A stretch of DNA of 7,081 bases. Source: Deltaproteobacteria bacterium. Its GTDB lineage: Bacteria; Desulfobacterota; Binatia; Binatales; Binataceae. A model generated the notes under the pieces. The model worked only from the letters and a program-made list of their open reading frames with translations. It was not told where the DNA came from and ran no database searches. Within the stretch, counting starts at the first letter, position 1. Each line of letters starts with the position of its first letter. Shown piece after piece: positions 1-5,537 of the stretch. The position numbers and the translations under genes were made by a program. Location of the stretch: the NCBI GenBank assembly GCA_021799555.1, contig JAJZAG010000202.1:1-7081 (forward strand). The letters are read 5' to 3'.

Positions 1-221
1 CGCTGATCGACTCAAGCGTGCTGATCCCGGCCGAGCGGTGCCATCTCGATTTCGACGACATCTCAGCGCTCACCGCCTCGGAGCTCTTGCACGGCCTTCA
101 CCTGCCGAGGACGGTGGCTCAACGCCACCGGCGCCAGGCCTTCGCAGCGGGGCTGCTTGCGCAGCTTCCGGCGATCGCTTTCGATCTCACCGTGGCGCGA
201 GTGCTCGCCTCGCTGTGGGCC
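1..221 (+). pseudogene. VapC-like PIN-domain toxin, 5' fragment with its 3' half lost
   Basis: The frame starting at base 3 reads LIDSSVLIPAER, the first beta strand of a PIN-domain ribonuclease with the first metal-binding Asp. It continues with a second conserved acidic motif, TASELLHG, then a basic helix and LPAIAFDLTVARVLASLWA, typical of the VapC middle region. VapC toxins are Mg-dependent endoribonucleases, usually of about 130 residues and paired with a VapB antitoxin. The start codon and any vapB lie left of the window. After SLWA (base 221) the similarity stops. The usual next block, with the third acidic residue (HDLLIAATA-like), is absent. The frame runs on as unrelated sequence to a stop at 324-326, inside the antisense of cas1. 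A protein from this frame would lack part of the active site, so it is probably inactive. Family assignment is by motif recognition and is fairly sure; the truncation is clear. Confidence 0.75.
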
Positions 222-239
222 GTTTCACAGTATCGAAGT
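222..239. other. Breakpoint joining truncated vapC-like gene to truncated cas1e
   Basis: Similarity to PIN toxins ends at base 221 on the plus strand. Similarity to Cas1e ends at about base 240 on the minus strand. Only 18 bases separate two convergent genes that have each lost their 3' ends. No insertion sequence, inverted terminal repeat or target-site duplication is visible at the join. The simplest reading is one deletion that removed the ends of both genes and everything between them. A chimeric assembly join would look the same. Confidence 0.6.
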
Positions 240-437
240 CAGTGCACGAACCGCGGCGTGGGTGATGGTCGTGCCCGGACCGAGCATCAGAAGCGTCAGC
301 GCGGAACAGGATACGGGAAGCCGTAGGCGCGCGCCATCAATCCCAATCGCCTTGGCTGCCGGATAGATTCGGCACTGCTCGAGGTAAAGGTAAGTAAGGC
401 TGTCGCGAACTTTTGGCCAAATCTCGAGCTCATCCAT
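225..437 (-). pseudogene. cas1: Cas1e (CRISPR integrase), N-terminal fragment only
   Basis: Cas1 of type I-E systems forms, with Cas2, the integrase that inserts new spacers into the CRISPR array. The frame from the ATG at 437 gives the N-terminal beta domain of Cas1e: WPKVRDSLTYLYLEQCRI, then AIGIDGARLRLPVSCSALTL, then MLGPGTTITHAAVRAL at about residues 51-66. This matches the family pattern of a short strand, a D-x-x-G turn and the LEPGT-hSHAAh block. After residue 66 the frame reads TSIL and stops at 225. A full Cas1e has about 300 residues. The helical catalytic domain with its conserved Glu, His and Asp metal ligands is wholly absent, so the product cannot integrate spacers. The start is supported by GAGG at 447-450, nine bases upstream. 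An in-frame ATG further upstream (569) would add sequence unlike Cas1. Confidence 0.8.
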
Positions 438-614
438 TTCTGGTCGCCTCACAGTCTGCGCCAGCGGGCGTGGCGCGCACGGGATCGCAAGCAGCTCAGA
501 ACGGCACCGATTCGGCTCGCCAAGAGTTAACTGCATCAGCCAACCCGAGTACAGCGGCCCAACCTGCAATCTTGACCGCCAGTGTAATCAAATGTCGCGT
601 CAGCGCGGGGTCAG
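438..614. other. Gap between cas6e and the cas1 fragment, no convincing gene
   Basis: In most I-E operons cas6e and cas1 overlap or lie a few bases apart. Here 177 bases separate them. The cas1 frame stays open upstream to 569 without Cas1-like sequence. Another minus-strand frame, ending with TGA at 496-498, reads a hydrophobic stretch (LITLAVKIAGWAAVLGLADA) but has only a TTG (589-591) as start and no ribosome binding site. I see no terminator, tRNA or clear repeat. Confidence 0.5.
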
Positions 615-1307
615 CTAATAGTCAAATGGAGCAATGGACAACAGACCAAATCCGTAAGCCTTCGCGCTTCCGATGCCATAGTCGAGTGCTGCGCGGAATT
701 TTGCGGGATCATTCATTTCGATGACCCCCTCGAACAGAATCGAAGCGAAAGTTAGTTTGCGCCGCTCTCCCCCGGCGTCGGTGCGATACCCGATCGATCG
801 TGCTTGCGGGACGAGCCTCACGTCCGATACGTCGGTGGAGCATTTGACCGACAGGATTGTAAAGCCAGCACCGGCCGCCTTGCGGGCGAGCCATCCAAGT
901 CGCGCCTCATCGGAGCGCAGATCGACGCGACGCCCATTGCGCCGCTCGCCGCCGGGGCCGCTCTTGGTGTCAATCTTGCGGGTTGGGTTGGCGCGCAGGC
1001 GAAATCGGAGTTTCATTCCGGGCCGCAGCGCGGCGTATGCCTCTGAAACATCCTTGACCTCTGGCGGTTTGGCCAGATAACCACTTGGCAGGCGACCGAG
1101 GTCGGGAATCTCGCGGGATTGGATTATCACATAAGGGTCTCCGATCGACGAACACTCGATCCGAAACAGAAGTGCGAATTCACGACGTGGTGCCGCGCCG
1201 GCGCTGGGGAAGAAATTTAAAATCGTCCGATGCATCTGCTGACAATCGGCCAGGTCGCGAATCGCCGCGTGAGACCGGAGATTCAGGGTGAGTCGTGAAA
1301 GAATCAT
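615..1307 (-). CDS. cas6e: Cas6e (CasE/Cse3), crRNA-processing endoribonuclease of Cascade
   Basis: Cas6e cuts the precursor crRNA inside each repeat and stays bound to the 3' hairpin as part of type I-E Cascade. The predicted product has 230 residues (E. coli CasE has 199). Visible landmarks are the first ferredoxin-like strand MILSRLTL, then QQMHRTILNFFP with His26 at the known catalytic position, RFRLRANPTRK at about 101-111, RLGWLARKAAGAGF at about 136-149, and the C-terminal glycine-rich loop GIGSAKAYGFGLLSIAP at about 211-227. The Thermus enzyme also uses a Tyr at position 23; this protein has Gln there. The start at 1307 was chosen because the ATG overlaps the cas5e stop as ATGA, a GGAGG lies at 1315-1319 seven bases upstream, and homology begins at MILSR. 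An upstream ATG at 1334 lies inside cas5e and adds no family sequence. The stop is TAG at 615-617. Confidence 0.92.
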   Translation of the reverse strand: MILSRLTLNLRSHAAIRDLADCQQMHRTILNFFPSAGAAPRREFALLFRIECSSIGDPYVIIQSREIPDLGRLPSGYLAKPPEVKDVSEAYAALRPGMKLRFRLRANPTRKIDTKSGPGGERRNGRRVDLRSDEARLGWLARKAAGAGFTILSVKCSTDVSDVRLVPQARSIGYRTDAGGERRKLTFASILFEGVIEMNDPAKFRAALDYGIGSAKAYGFGLLSIAPFDY

Positions 1308-2032
1308 TTGGCTTCCTCCGGGAAGTTGATCCAAGCTGTTTTGACCGGGCGAACGCTAAAGCGGCGCGGAGCGAAACTCAGCGGGAAATCGCGCCGGGTC
1401 TCGGAACCATTGGAATCATCGGCGACGAGGCGCAGCTTTGCGGGCCCACGATCTTGAATCCCCCGCGTCAGCCAGCCGAGCCACGGATAGGCGCTAATCG
1501 CGTCGATAAGACGCGTTCCGCGCCGCCATCCTGAATCCCACGGTCGCGCGCCGGGCAGCACGATCGAAACCGAAGGCGGGAAGGCTTTTCGCCCAAGAAA
1601 GATCTGCCACCGGGGCGCGCAAAGAGCCTCCCGGATAGTCTCGAGCAGCGCGGCTTCGCCCTCGATCCCCACAAGAAATTCCGCGTCCGCCAGATAGTAG
1701 CGCCTAGACACTACCGTGCCGCCGGGACTGGCGTCCGCGCGGATCACGCCGTAATCGTCGCTAGACGACCGGCTCCCGCCTGCGGTGTGATAATCGAGTC
1801 GTAGCTGGCCCTCGCGATCGGCGCGCACAGCAAGCCTGAGCGCCGCCAATTCGCAGAGCCGCGGATGCTCCGCCGGGCCTTCAGCGCGTGGCTTGCCCAA
1901 TGCGGCGCAGATTAATCCGATGATTGCGCTCTTGGACGGCTCGGTACCGGTATCTCTCACCAGAAACCGGCTCTGGGTTCCCCACGACTGCATCGGGCCA
2001 GCCAGACGAAACAGAAAGCTATCAATTGGCAC
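1304..2032 (-). CDS. cas5e: Cas5e (CasD), Cascade subunit holding the crRNA 5' handle
   Basis: Cas5e caps the Cas7 backbone of Cascade and binds the 8-base 5' handle of the crRNA, next to Cas8e. The product has 242 residues, near the family norm of 220-250. It shows the family N-terminus FLFRLAGPMQSWG at residues 6-18, then EPSKSAIIGLICAALG at about 31-46, a polar loop with SDDYGVI, and the strand VVSRRYYLADAEFLVGIEG at about 109-126, all typical of I-E Cas5. The C-terminus includes a basic FAPRRFSVRPV segment. The start is GTG at 2030-2032. GAGG at 2040-2043, overlapping the cas7e stop, lies seven bases upstream and supports it. The gene follows cas7e by nine bases and overlaps cas6e by four (ATGA), so it is probably co-translated with both. 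No frameshift or missing block is visible. Confidence 0.92.
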   Translation of the reverse strand: MPIDSFLFRLAGPMQSWGTQSRFLVRDTGTEPSKSAIIGLICAALGKPRAEGPAEHPRLCELAALRLAVRADREGQLRLDYHTAGGSRSSSDDYGVIRADASPGGTVVSRRYYLADAEFLVGIEGEAALLETIREALCAPRWQIFLGRKAFPPSVSIVLPGARPWDSGWRRGTRLIDAISAYPWLGWLTRGIQDRGPAKLRLVADDSNGSETRRDFPLSFAPRRFSVRPVKTAWINFPEEAK

Positions 2033-2041
2033 GGGCGAACC

Positions 2042-3181
2042 TCATGCGGCGAACTTTGCGGCCTTGAGTGTGAGCGCAATCAGTTCATCGACCGTGGTTA
2101 GCGGCTTGCCCAGTGCCGGTAGTTCGCGGGCGTCAAGCGAGGCAAAAGCAACCTGCTTGATCGACTTCACCCCGTACATGCTGGCAAGCGCATTCCAGTG
2201 CGCATCAATCTGGTCGATTGATTTCTGCATCAGATCGGCGCCATCTCCGGGCCGCACCGGGCTTAAAAACGCATTTGCCAACGACCAGAAGCCCGAATTG
2301 CGCACCACTGTCATCACGAACGAAGGAGGATTTTGCGCCGCCGTGCTGTTCTGCTTGCCAGAAGGCACCGTCTCGATACTCGCGCGCAGGAACGCTTCTA
2401 GTGTCCGGCCGACGAGCGCGGCATCGCCCTTGAGATTTCTGCTGAGCTGATCCAGATCGACGTTCGAATACCGATAAAAGCAGGCGGAATTGTATTCGGC
2501 CGTACCGATCATCCCTGCGCCCGCTTCCTCCTTCCAATTCAGGTCGTCGACGGCCGTGTAGTAATCGAATTCCGGACTCACGCGATGGGTTGAAATCGCG
2601 TGCGCGACCTGCGCGGCCGCATCAACATTCTTGCGCGGCAAATCGGCGAGCATCCGACCGAATAGTGCGAGATCGGCCGCCTTACCACCGTCCATGATTG
2701 TCTCTACCCGAGAGCGCACTTCATCTGGAATTGCCGCCTGCGCTTCCTTCTTGGATTGGTGGCCCGATTTGCCGGAAACTTGGATCAGAGCATCGAAGTG
2801 CTCATGACAGGCTTCGACAAGCGCGTCAATTTCGCTCTGGCCCATGAACAGGAGATATTGCGTCTTAAACTCTTCGTCGAGCTTTAAGCTCACCGACGCT
2901 AATGCCTTCTCAGCCACCAGACGCGCGGCCGCAGCCGCACGGCCGCGCTTCTCGAGCGCCGGCACAATCAACTCAACCACCACCCTCTTGGTGCGTTTGG
3001 CGAGTTCATCGCCGGGAAGCAACTCCGGAAATCGCATCCTTACGGCGCGCTTTAAACATTGGCTGGAAATCCGCGCGCGCCGATATCCTCCGAACTCGCA
3101 TTCTTTGGGCGAGCCGGTGTCGTCGCGGTTCAAGTTTGATGGCGCAAAGTTTTGCAGCATGTGCAGTTCGATAAACATCAT
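2042..3181 (-). CDS. cas7e: Cas7e (CasC/Cse4), Cascade backbone subunit
   Basis: Six copies of Cas7e form the helical backbone that holds the crRNA spacer and displaces the target strand. The N-terminus is near-consensus for the family: FIELHMLQNFAPSNLNRDD, then TGSPKECEFGG, then RRARISSQCLKRAVR (residues about 3-48). The middle holds the long thumb and helical insert. The part around 2400-2580 reads FDYYTAVDDLN and MIGTAEYNSACFYRY, which is also typical. The length is 379 residues from 3181 (E. coli CasC has 363). A longer open frame to 3304 lies inside cse2 and has no family similarity, so it was rejected. Two ATG codons are adjacent, at 3179-3181 and 3176-3178. The first forms an ATGA overlap with the cse2 stop. 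The GGAGG at 3185-3189 is three bases from the first and six from the second, so initiation may favour the second. The gene looks intact. Confidence 0.94.
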   Translation of the reverse strand: MMFIELHMLQNFAPSNLNRDDTGSPKECEFGGYRRARISSQCLKRAVRMRFPELLPGDELAKRTKRVVVELIVPALEKRGRAAAAARLVAEKALASVSLKLDEEFKTQYLLFMGQSEIDALVEACHEHFDALIQVSGKSGHQSKKEAQAAIPDEVRSRVETIMDGGKAADLALFGRMLADLPRKNVDAAAQVAHAISTHRVSPEFDYYTAVDDLNWKEEAGAGMIGTAEYNSACFYRYSNVDLDQLSRNLKGDAALVGRTLEAFLRASIETVPSGKQNSTAAQNPPSFVMTVVRNSGFWSLANAFLSPVRPGDGADLMQKSIDQIDAHWNALASMYGVKSIKQVAFASLDARELPALGKPLTTVDELIALTLKAAKFAA

Positions 3182-3756
3182 TGGCCTCCGTCCCGCGATC
3201 CAGCCTGATTGTCTCCCGCGGCGACGTCTTCGGCGCTTTCTTCTGAACGCCAGAAGGCGCGTGCCCAGCGGCGCTGAACGGAACGGTCCTCGAAATGCCA
3301 CCATCCTAGATCGTCGAGAAGTTGCAGCCAGTCCACTTCGACTTTAGCGGCGGCGAGCAAACCGATCGCGTGGCGGAGATGCTCTGCGAGTTCCTCGCGC
3401 GAGGCCGCCAGCAACGCGGAGAACCGCCGCTCGACCCCTTCGCTTCCACCCGCGCGTTTGATTTTGAGACGGTGCATCGAAGCACCGAAATTGCGCACGC
3501 TACGCGGTTCACCAGCCCCAGGCGGCCAGTTCAACGGATGCTTCGCAAACAGTGCGGCGACCAGAAAACAGTCATCCTCGGCACGTACCGATTCGGGGAT
3601 GTATCGGCCGATGATCCGGAAGACCTCGGGCGATGCGCCAGGAGGTTTGCCGAGCGACCTCCGGAGAATCGCGAGCTCCGCGCGGCTTTGGCGCCTGTGA
3701 AGCGACTCCAAGTGCCTCACGAGGGCCATGTACTGCCGGGGGAATTTGTTATTCAC
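3178..3756 (-). CDS. casB: Cse2 (CasB, Cas11e), Cascade small subunit
   Basis: Two Cse2 copies line the belly of type I-E Cascade and stabilise the R-loop. The all-helical product has 192 residues (family about 160-200). Recognisable blocks are RAELAILRRSLGKPPG at about 25-40, CFLVAALFAKHP at about 63-74, the pattern VERRFSALLAASREELAEHL at about 108-127, VEVDWLQLLDDLGWW at about 139-153, and VQRRWARAFW near the C-terminus. The last is a conserved basic and aromatic motif. The start is GTG at 3754-3756, forming a 4-base GTGA overlap with the cas8e stop. A purine-rich AGGAAGG at 3766-3772 lies nine bases upstream. The stop overlaps the cas7e start. Such tight overlaps suggest translational coupling, which helps set subunit ratios. 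No lesion is visible. Confidence 0.92.
   Translation of the reverse strand: MNNKFPRQYMALVRHLESLHRRQSRAELAILRRSLGKPPGASPEVFRIIGRYIPESVRAEDDCFLVAALFAKHPLNWPPGAGEPRSVRNFGASMHRLKIKRAGGSEGVERRFSALLAASREELAEHLRHAIGLLAAAKVEVDWLQLLDDLGWWHFEDRSVQRRWARAFWRSEESAEDVAAGDNQAGSRDGGQ
3185..3189 (-). promoter_or_regulatory. Ribosome binding site of cas7e, bears on start choice
   Basis: GGAGG on the minus strand lies three bases from the ATG at 3179-3181 and six bases from the next codon, also ATG (3176-3178). Spacing favours the second ATG; operon overlap favours the first. The two products differ by one Met. Confidence 0.6.
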
Positions 3757-5327
3757 GGTGGTTCACCTTCCTGCAACCCTTGGCGGAGCCTGTCAAAGAG
3801 AGAGCGTTCGGCAATCGCAACCGCGCGCAATTGGCGCGCCGTCAGATCGAAATCGCGCGCCACTGCTGTGAACGCCTCGCGCGCCTTGTCGCGCACGAGC
3901 TTGCGCCATTGCCCGAAATAATCGCCGCGCGAATCGGGCGCACCTTTGGCGAGTTGATCCATAAATTCCAAAAACGGAGCGTCGAGAGCGGGCCAATAGC
4001 GGCGCTCGACACCGAAGCTGCGGGCCAGAGGTCCAACTTCTTCCTCACGCGCGCGCGTCTGATGAGCGCCCGCTCCCTCACTGGGTGGTTCCAGCAATGC
4101 ACGGGCGAGAGACCATCCAGCGGATCGAAGATCGCGGCCGGTTTGCTCGGCGTACGCGATGGCTTGTCCGAGCTTTTCAACGAGCGCCTCATTGGAGAAA
4201 CAAGCCACCGGCAGCGCCATGCGCTCGTGTCGCCAGAGGGTGACGCTGGCGGCCCTGCCGGGATCCGTGGCAAGGCCGAACGCCGCCAAGGCCGGCACAC
4301 GGGGAATCGAGACCTCAGTCGTGGGCGCGCTAACGTTCTCTAGCCAGTCCAGAATTCTCGGGCGCGAGTGCGCTTCGCCCAGGCCCTGCAGCAGGGCATG
4401 GCTGTCGCGCCATAGCGCGCGTTCCTCACGGAAGGAAAGCGCGATCCATCCACGCTTTTCGTCCTTGCGATAGCACTTGAACGGATCAACCGCCGCCGCG
4501 GCAGCGCTCAGTTTCAGGTTCTGCTGCAACTGGCACCATCGCACCCCGGATCCGTCGGATTCGCAGAACAGATGGATGCGCCTGCTCTGCCAAGTCAGGT
4601 AGTCCAGATACCCGAATGGTACATTGCCGTCCTTCCTCGGAATTGAACGATCGTCCTGTTCCCAGGCCGGCAGGTCCGGCCCTTCGCCGTGCCTGGGAAT
4701 CGGGTTCTCGGCGTCGTAGCGAATCAGGTTAAGCAGGAGTGTTTCAAAAAGATTCCCGCCCCAAACGAGAACGGTGTAACCACGAATGAGCGGCGAGTCA
4801 GAAAAGTAAAATGGACTACTCTTGCCGAATCCGACCGAAAATACTTGACGCGCAATCACCCCGCGTGCAGCCGCCGCGAAGCTCAGGCACCGTGGCTGCT
4901 CTTCGAAACTGTGATCAAAAAGCGTCGCGTTATTTCCGGTCGCGAATTGCTGAAAGAGTGCCGACACGGGCTGGCGGCCCGTGTCGTCCATCTCGGGCAC
5001 CTGAAAGAACGGACGTTCGGAGTCGAAGAGATTGAAGCGTTGGCGCCAACGTGAGAAATAGGCGTCAAGCACTTCGGGATTCCATCCGCTGCGCCAGAGT
5101 TCGAGCCAGCGCTTCTCGTCCGCAGGCCCGAAGTTCCGATGGAGAATCGCCAAGAGCAGGCGATGCAGCGAGACCGTGACCAGCGGGGACTCGTCGAAGA
5201 TCTCACGCACCCCGCGCGCCCGCGCGAAAACCTCGGCGAGCCCAAGCTCGCACGTCGCGCCGTCCGCCATCAAACAGGGAATCCACGGCTCATCTATCAG
5301 ATCGAATCGGCTCTCACGGATCGTCAT
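3753..5327 (-). CDS. cas8e: Cas8e (CasA/Cse1), PAM-recognising large subunit of Cascade
   Basis: Cas8e recognises the PAM, starts R-loop formation and recruits Cas3 in type I-E interference. The product has 524 residues (E. coli CasA has 502). Family landmarks are FDLIDEPWIPCLMADG at about 8-23, SLHRLLLAILHRNFGP at about 53-68, RPFFQVPEMD at about 105-114, GNNATLFDHSFEEQP at about 131-145 (region of the PAM-sensing loop), FYFSDSPLIRGY at about 173-184, and LLLNLIRYD followed by DLPAWEQDD at about 197-226. The C-terminal four-helix bundle is present. The start ATG at 5325-5327 has GGAG at 5333-5336, five bases upstream, and gives the family N-terminus directly. The stop overlaps the cse2 GTG. 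It is the first gene of the intact Cascade block. The 104 bases upstream, and the repeat-bearing region before them, are the likely control region. No frameshift is visible. Confidence 0.93.
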   Translation of the reverse strand: MTIRESRFDLIDEPWIPCLMADGATCELGLAEVFARARGVREIFDESPLVTVSLHRLLLAILHRNFGPADEKRWLELWRSGWNPEVLDAYFSRWRQRFNLFDSERPFFQVPEMDDTGRQPVSALFQQFATGNNATLFDHSFEEQPRCLSFAAAARGVIARQVFSVGFGKSSPFYFSDSPLIRGYTVLVWGGNLFETLLLNLIRYDAENPIPRHGEGPDLPAWEQDDRSIPRKDGNVPFGYLDYLTWQSRRIHLFCESDGSGVRWCQLQQNLKLSAAAAAVDPFKCYRKDEKRGWIALSFREERALWRDSHALLQGLGEAHSRPRILDWLENVSAPTTEVSIPRVPALAAFGLATDPGRAASVTLWRHERMALPVACFSNEALVEKLGQAIAYAEQTGRDLRSAGWSLARALLEPPSEGAGAHQTRAREEEVGPLARSFGVERRYWPALDAPFLEFMDQLAKGAPDSRGDYFGQWRKLVRDKAREAFTAVARDFDLTARQLRAVAIAERSLFDRLRQGLQEGEPP

Positions 5328-5332
5328 TGGAT

Positions 5333-5336
5333 CTCC
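5333..5336 (-). promoter_or_regulatory. Ribosome binding site of cas8e
   Basis: GGAG on the minus strand lies five bases before the ATG at 5325-5327 and supports that start. A GATAAT at 5339-5344 just upstream looks like a -10 box. However, transcription from it would begin next to or within this site and leave almost no leader, so I do not call it the cas8e promoter. Confidence 0.6.
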
Positions 5337-5389
5337 GCATTATCTCTATCGCATCCCGAGGTTAATTCTCGAGTTTGATCGTGCCGCTT

Positions 5390-5402
5390 GTTAGCGCCTA
5401 AC
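5390..5402. promoter_or_regulatory. Perfect 13-base palindrome upstream of cas8e, possible operator
   Basis: GTTAG-CGC-CTAAC is a perfect inverted repeat of 5-base arms around 3 bases, 63 bases before the cas8e start codon and about 30 bases after the repeat-like unit (in the direction of transcription). Short palindromes like this often bind dimeric regulators, but a 5-base arm can occur by chance. No regulator gene is present in the window. Confidence 0.3.
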
Positions 5403-5431
5403 TTTCCATCCACCCTCTTCCCGACACCCTC

Positions 5432-5460
5432 GCTAATCTTTCCACCTCCGCGGCGGTGAA
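5432..5460 (-). repeat. Degenerate second repeat-like unit
   Basis: It matches the first unit at 19 of 29 positions by hand alignment. Its stem is formed by CACC (5455-5458) and GGTG (5443-5446), with one G-A mismatch, a further C-G pair and a four-base loop. Taken alone this would not be called a repeat; its 62-base offset from the first unit gives it weight. Chance in GC-rich DNA remains possible. Confidence 0.3.
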
Positions 5461-5493
5461 CCGTTCGACGCAGTCGCTTGGCCGCCCTCGCAA

Positions 5494-5522
5494 GGCAACA
5501 TTCCCACATGCGCGGGGGAGAG
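5494..5522 (-). repeat. Type I-E-like CRISPR repeat, first unit
   Basis: The core is CCCCCGCGCATGTGGG on the minus strand, with a stem of five pairs including one G-U and loop GCAT. The 3' eight bases ATGTTGCC would be the 5' handle of a crRNA cut by Cas6e (compare ATAAACCG in E. coli). It lies within the open reading tail of the cas3 frame but beyond recognisable Cas3 sequence. Confidence 0.5.
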
Positions 5523-5531
5523 ACCTTTACT

Positions 5532-5537
5532 CTTATA
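5532..5537 (-). promoter_or_regulatory. Possible -10 box just upstream of the repeat-like unit
   Basis: TATAAG on the minus strand sits in an AT-rich patch (5526-5543) that stands out from the GC-rich surroundings. A start about seven bases downstream would begin at 5524-5525, directly at the first repeat-like unit, which is how short mini-CRISPR RNAs are arranged. No good -35 hexamer is seen at the usual distance, so this is weak. Confidence 0.3.

Larger units (their letters stand above)
5328..5431 (-). promoter_or_regulatory. Leader region of the Cascade genes
   Basis: These 104 bases hold no gene. They carry the cas8e ribosome binding site, a GATAAT (5339-5344), the 13-base palindrome at 5390-5402 and a small inverted repeat CGAG/CTCG (5357-5360 and 5368-5371). 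If the Cascade genes have their own promoter it lies here or in the repeat-like unit. No convincing -35/-10 pair with a sensible leader length was found by eye. Confidence 0.35.
5432..5522 (-). ncRNA. Candidate mini-CRISPR / cas-regulating RNA (CreR-like) between cas3 and cas8e
   Basis: Read on the minus strand, a 29-base unit (5522-5494) resembles a type I-E CRISPR repeat: CTCTCCCCCGCGCATGTGGG, then AATGTTGCC. By my hand alignment it matches the E. coli-type repeat at about 18 of 25 central positions. It can fold into a 5-pair stem (5512-5516 with 5503-5507, one G-U pair) with a four-base loop, as I-E repeats do. A second 29-base unit (5460-5432) matches the first at 19 of 29 positions, starts 62 bases later, and has its own hairpin with a four-base loop (5449-5452). 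The spacing matches the usual 61-62 base repeat-spacer period of I-E arrays. The 33 bases between (5461-5493) would be the spacer. One good and one degenerate repeat around a single spacer, beside cas genes, is the form known for CreA and CreR RNAs, which guide Cascade to toxin or cas promoters. Transcription and target are not shown by the sequence. Confidence 0.45.

Noticed and set aside
589..614. CCCCGCGCTGACGCG just after cas6e as another I-E repeat
   Set aside because: Eight bases match the repeat core but the rest does not, the stem is only four pairs, and there is no partner unit at 61-62 bases.
3182..3304. Upstream extension of the cas7e frame, adding about 41 Arg-rich residues
   Set aside because: It lies wholly inside cse2, has no Cas7 similarity, and the family N-terminus with its ribosome binding site begins at 3181 or 3178.
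3322..3921. 199-codon and similar long plus-strand frames opposite the Cascade genes (also 3633-4343 and 1893-2450)
   Set aside because: These are antisense shadows of cse2, cas8e, cas5e and cas7e, with no domain features and no ribosome binding sites supporting them.
5339..5344. GATAAT as the -10 box of the cas8e promoter
   Set aside because: A start seven bases downstream would fall at the ribosome binding site, leaving no usable leader, and there is no good -35 at 16-18 bases.
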